Shown piece after piece: positions 7,034-7,239 of a DNA stretch of 7,239 nt. The notes beneath the pieces were generated by a model. The model was not told the origin of the DNA and did not search any database. It was given only the letters and a program-made list of their open reading frames with translations. Origin of the DNA: Planctomycetota bacterium (GTDB lineage Bacteria; Planctomycetota; UBA11346); NCBI GenBank assembly GCA_013816645.1, contig JACDEC010000146.1, positions 1-7,239 on the forward strand, given 5' to 3'. The translations under genes were made by a program, and so were the position numbers. Positions within the stretch are counted from its first letter, which is position 1; each line of letters begins with the position of its first letter.

Positions 7034-7239
7034 AACCAAACCCACGCCGCGCCATTATCGGCGGCGAGGCCAAGGCGCGCGACTCGCCGCGCTCCTGGTG
7101 GAGCGCAAGAGTACGGATCGAACGGGAAGGCCTTAACCAAACCCACGCCGCGCCATTATCGGCGGCGAGGCCAAGGCGCGCGACTCGCCGCGCTCCTGGT
7201 GGAACGCAAGAGTACGGATCGAACGGGAAGGCCTTAACC
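7034..7239. repeat. Direct tandem repeat, 101-bp unit, two full copies plus 4 bases, running off the window
   Basis: Copy 1 is 7034-7134 and copy 2 is 7135-7235. AACC at 7236-7239 begins a third copy. By eye the copies differ only at 7103 (G) versus 7204 (A). The unit length is not a multiple of three and no consistent coding frame runs through it. Each copy can form a hairpin from GCGGCGAG (7061-7068) and CTCGCCGC (7083-7090) with a 14-base loop, plus a smaller GCCGC/GCGGC pairing (7046-7050 with 7061-7065). It also carries the 8-bp palindrome AAGGCCTT near its end (7127-7134). The array abuts the 5' end of the esterase gene, so it occupies that gene's upstream region. The near identity suggests recent duplication or homogenisation. 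Total copy number is unknown because the array is cut by the edge. Confidence 0.93.
7054..7059 (-). promoter_or_regulatory. Possible -10 element for the esterase within the repeat
   Basis: On the minus strand this reads GATAAT, five of six matches to the sigma-70 -10 consensus and a rare AT-rich hexamer here. It would start transcription roughly 45 bases before the esterase ATG at 7001. No good -35 lies at the right distance (the hexamer 17 bases upstream is TCGCGC). The same hexamer recurs in copy 2 at 7155-7160. Confidence 0.25.

Noticed and set aside
6030..7136. A 368-codon plus-strand open frame ending in the repeat
   Set aside because: It lies antisense to the esterase, whose frame has a complete catalytic triad and family motifs. 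Composition is low-complexity Arg/His/Ala.
7034..7239. CRISPR array
   Set aside because: The whole 101-bp unit is repeated with no variable spacers between shorter repeats, and no cas genes are visible.
7034..7239. Integron attC sites
   Set aside because: The ends (CCTTAACC and the reverse complement GGTTAAGG) only superficially resemble attC core sites; the RYYYAAC/GTTRRRY consensus is not met, and no gene cassettes lie between copies.

Overview
The window is high-GC, densely coding bacterial DNA with strongly GC-biased third codon positions. That bias also produces many long antisense and out-of-frame open frames, which are not genes. No taxonomic marker is present. The permease layout and gene order suggest an environmental Gram-negative lineage (Planctomycetota, Myxococcota, Acidobacteriota or a high-GC gammaproteobacterium), but the sequence does not decide between them.

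Positions 1-5119 hold a tight three-gene, plus-strand operon: the 3' part of a large FtsX/MacB-like ABC permease (open at the left edge), a 660-residue polytopic membrane protein resembling the oligopeptide transporter (OPT) superfamily, and a LolD/MacB-type ABC ATPase with all its nucleotide-binding motifs. Permease and OPT-like genes overlap by ATGA; OPT-like and ATPase genes are 9 bases apart. A secondary-carrier-like protein between the two halves of one ABC system suggests a composite membrane machine. This is the most interesting biological feature here.

Positions 5120-5923 hold a short structured spacer and a 248-residue zinc-ribbon-plus-membrane protein of unknown function, possibly the last gene of the same transcript. 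It converges with a minus-strand CE7-type (acetylxylan esterase/cephalosporin-C deacetylase-like) esterase gene, with 61 bases between the two stop codons. The facing 3' ends carry inverted repeats.

Positions 7034-7239 are a non-coding direct tandem repeat. The unit is 101 bp, with two full copies differing at one base and the first 4 bases of a third at the window edge. It lies immediately upstream of the esterase and each copy can form a small hairpin. Its origin is unknown.
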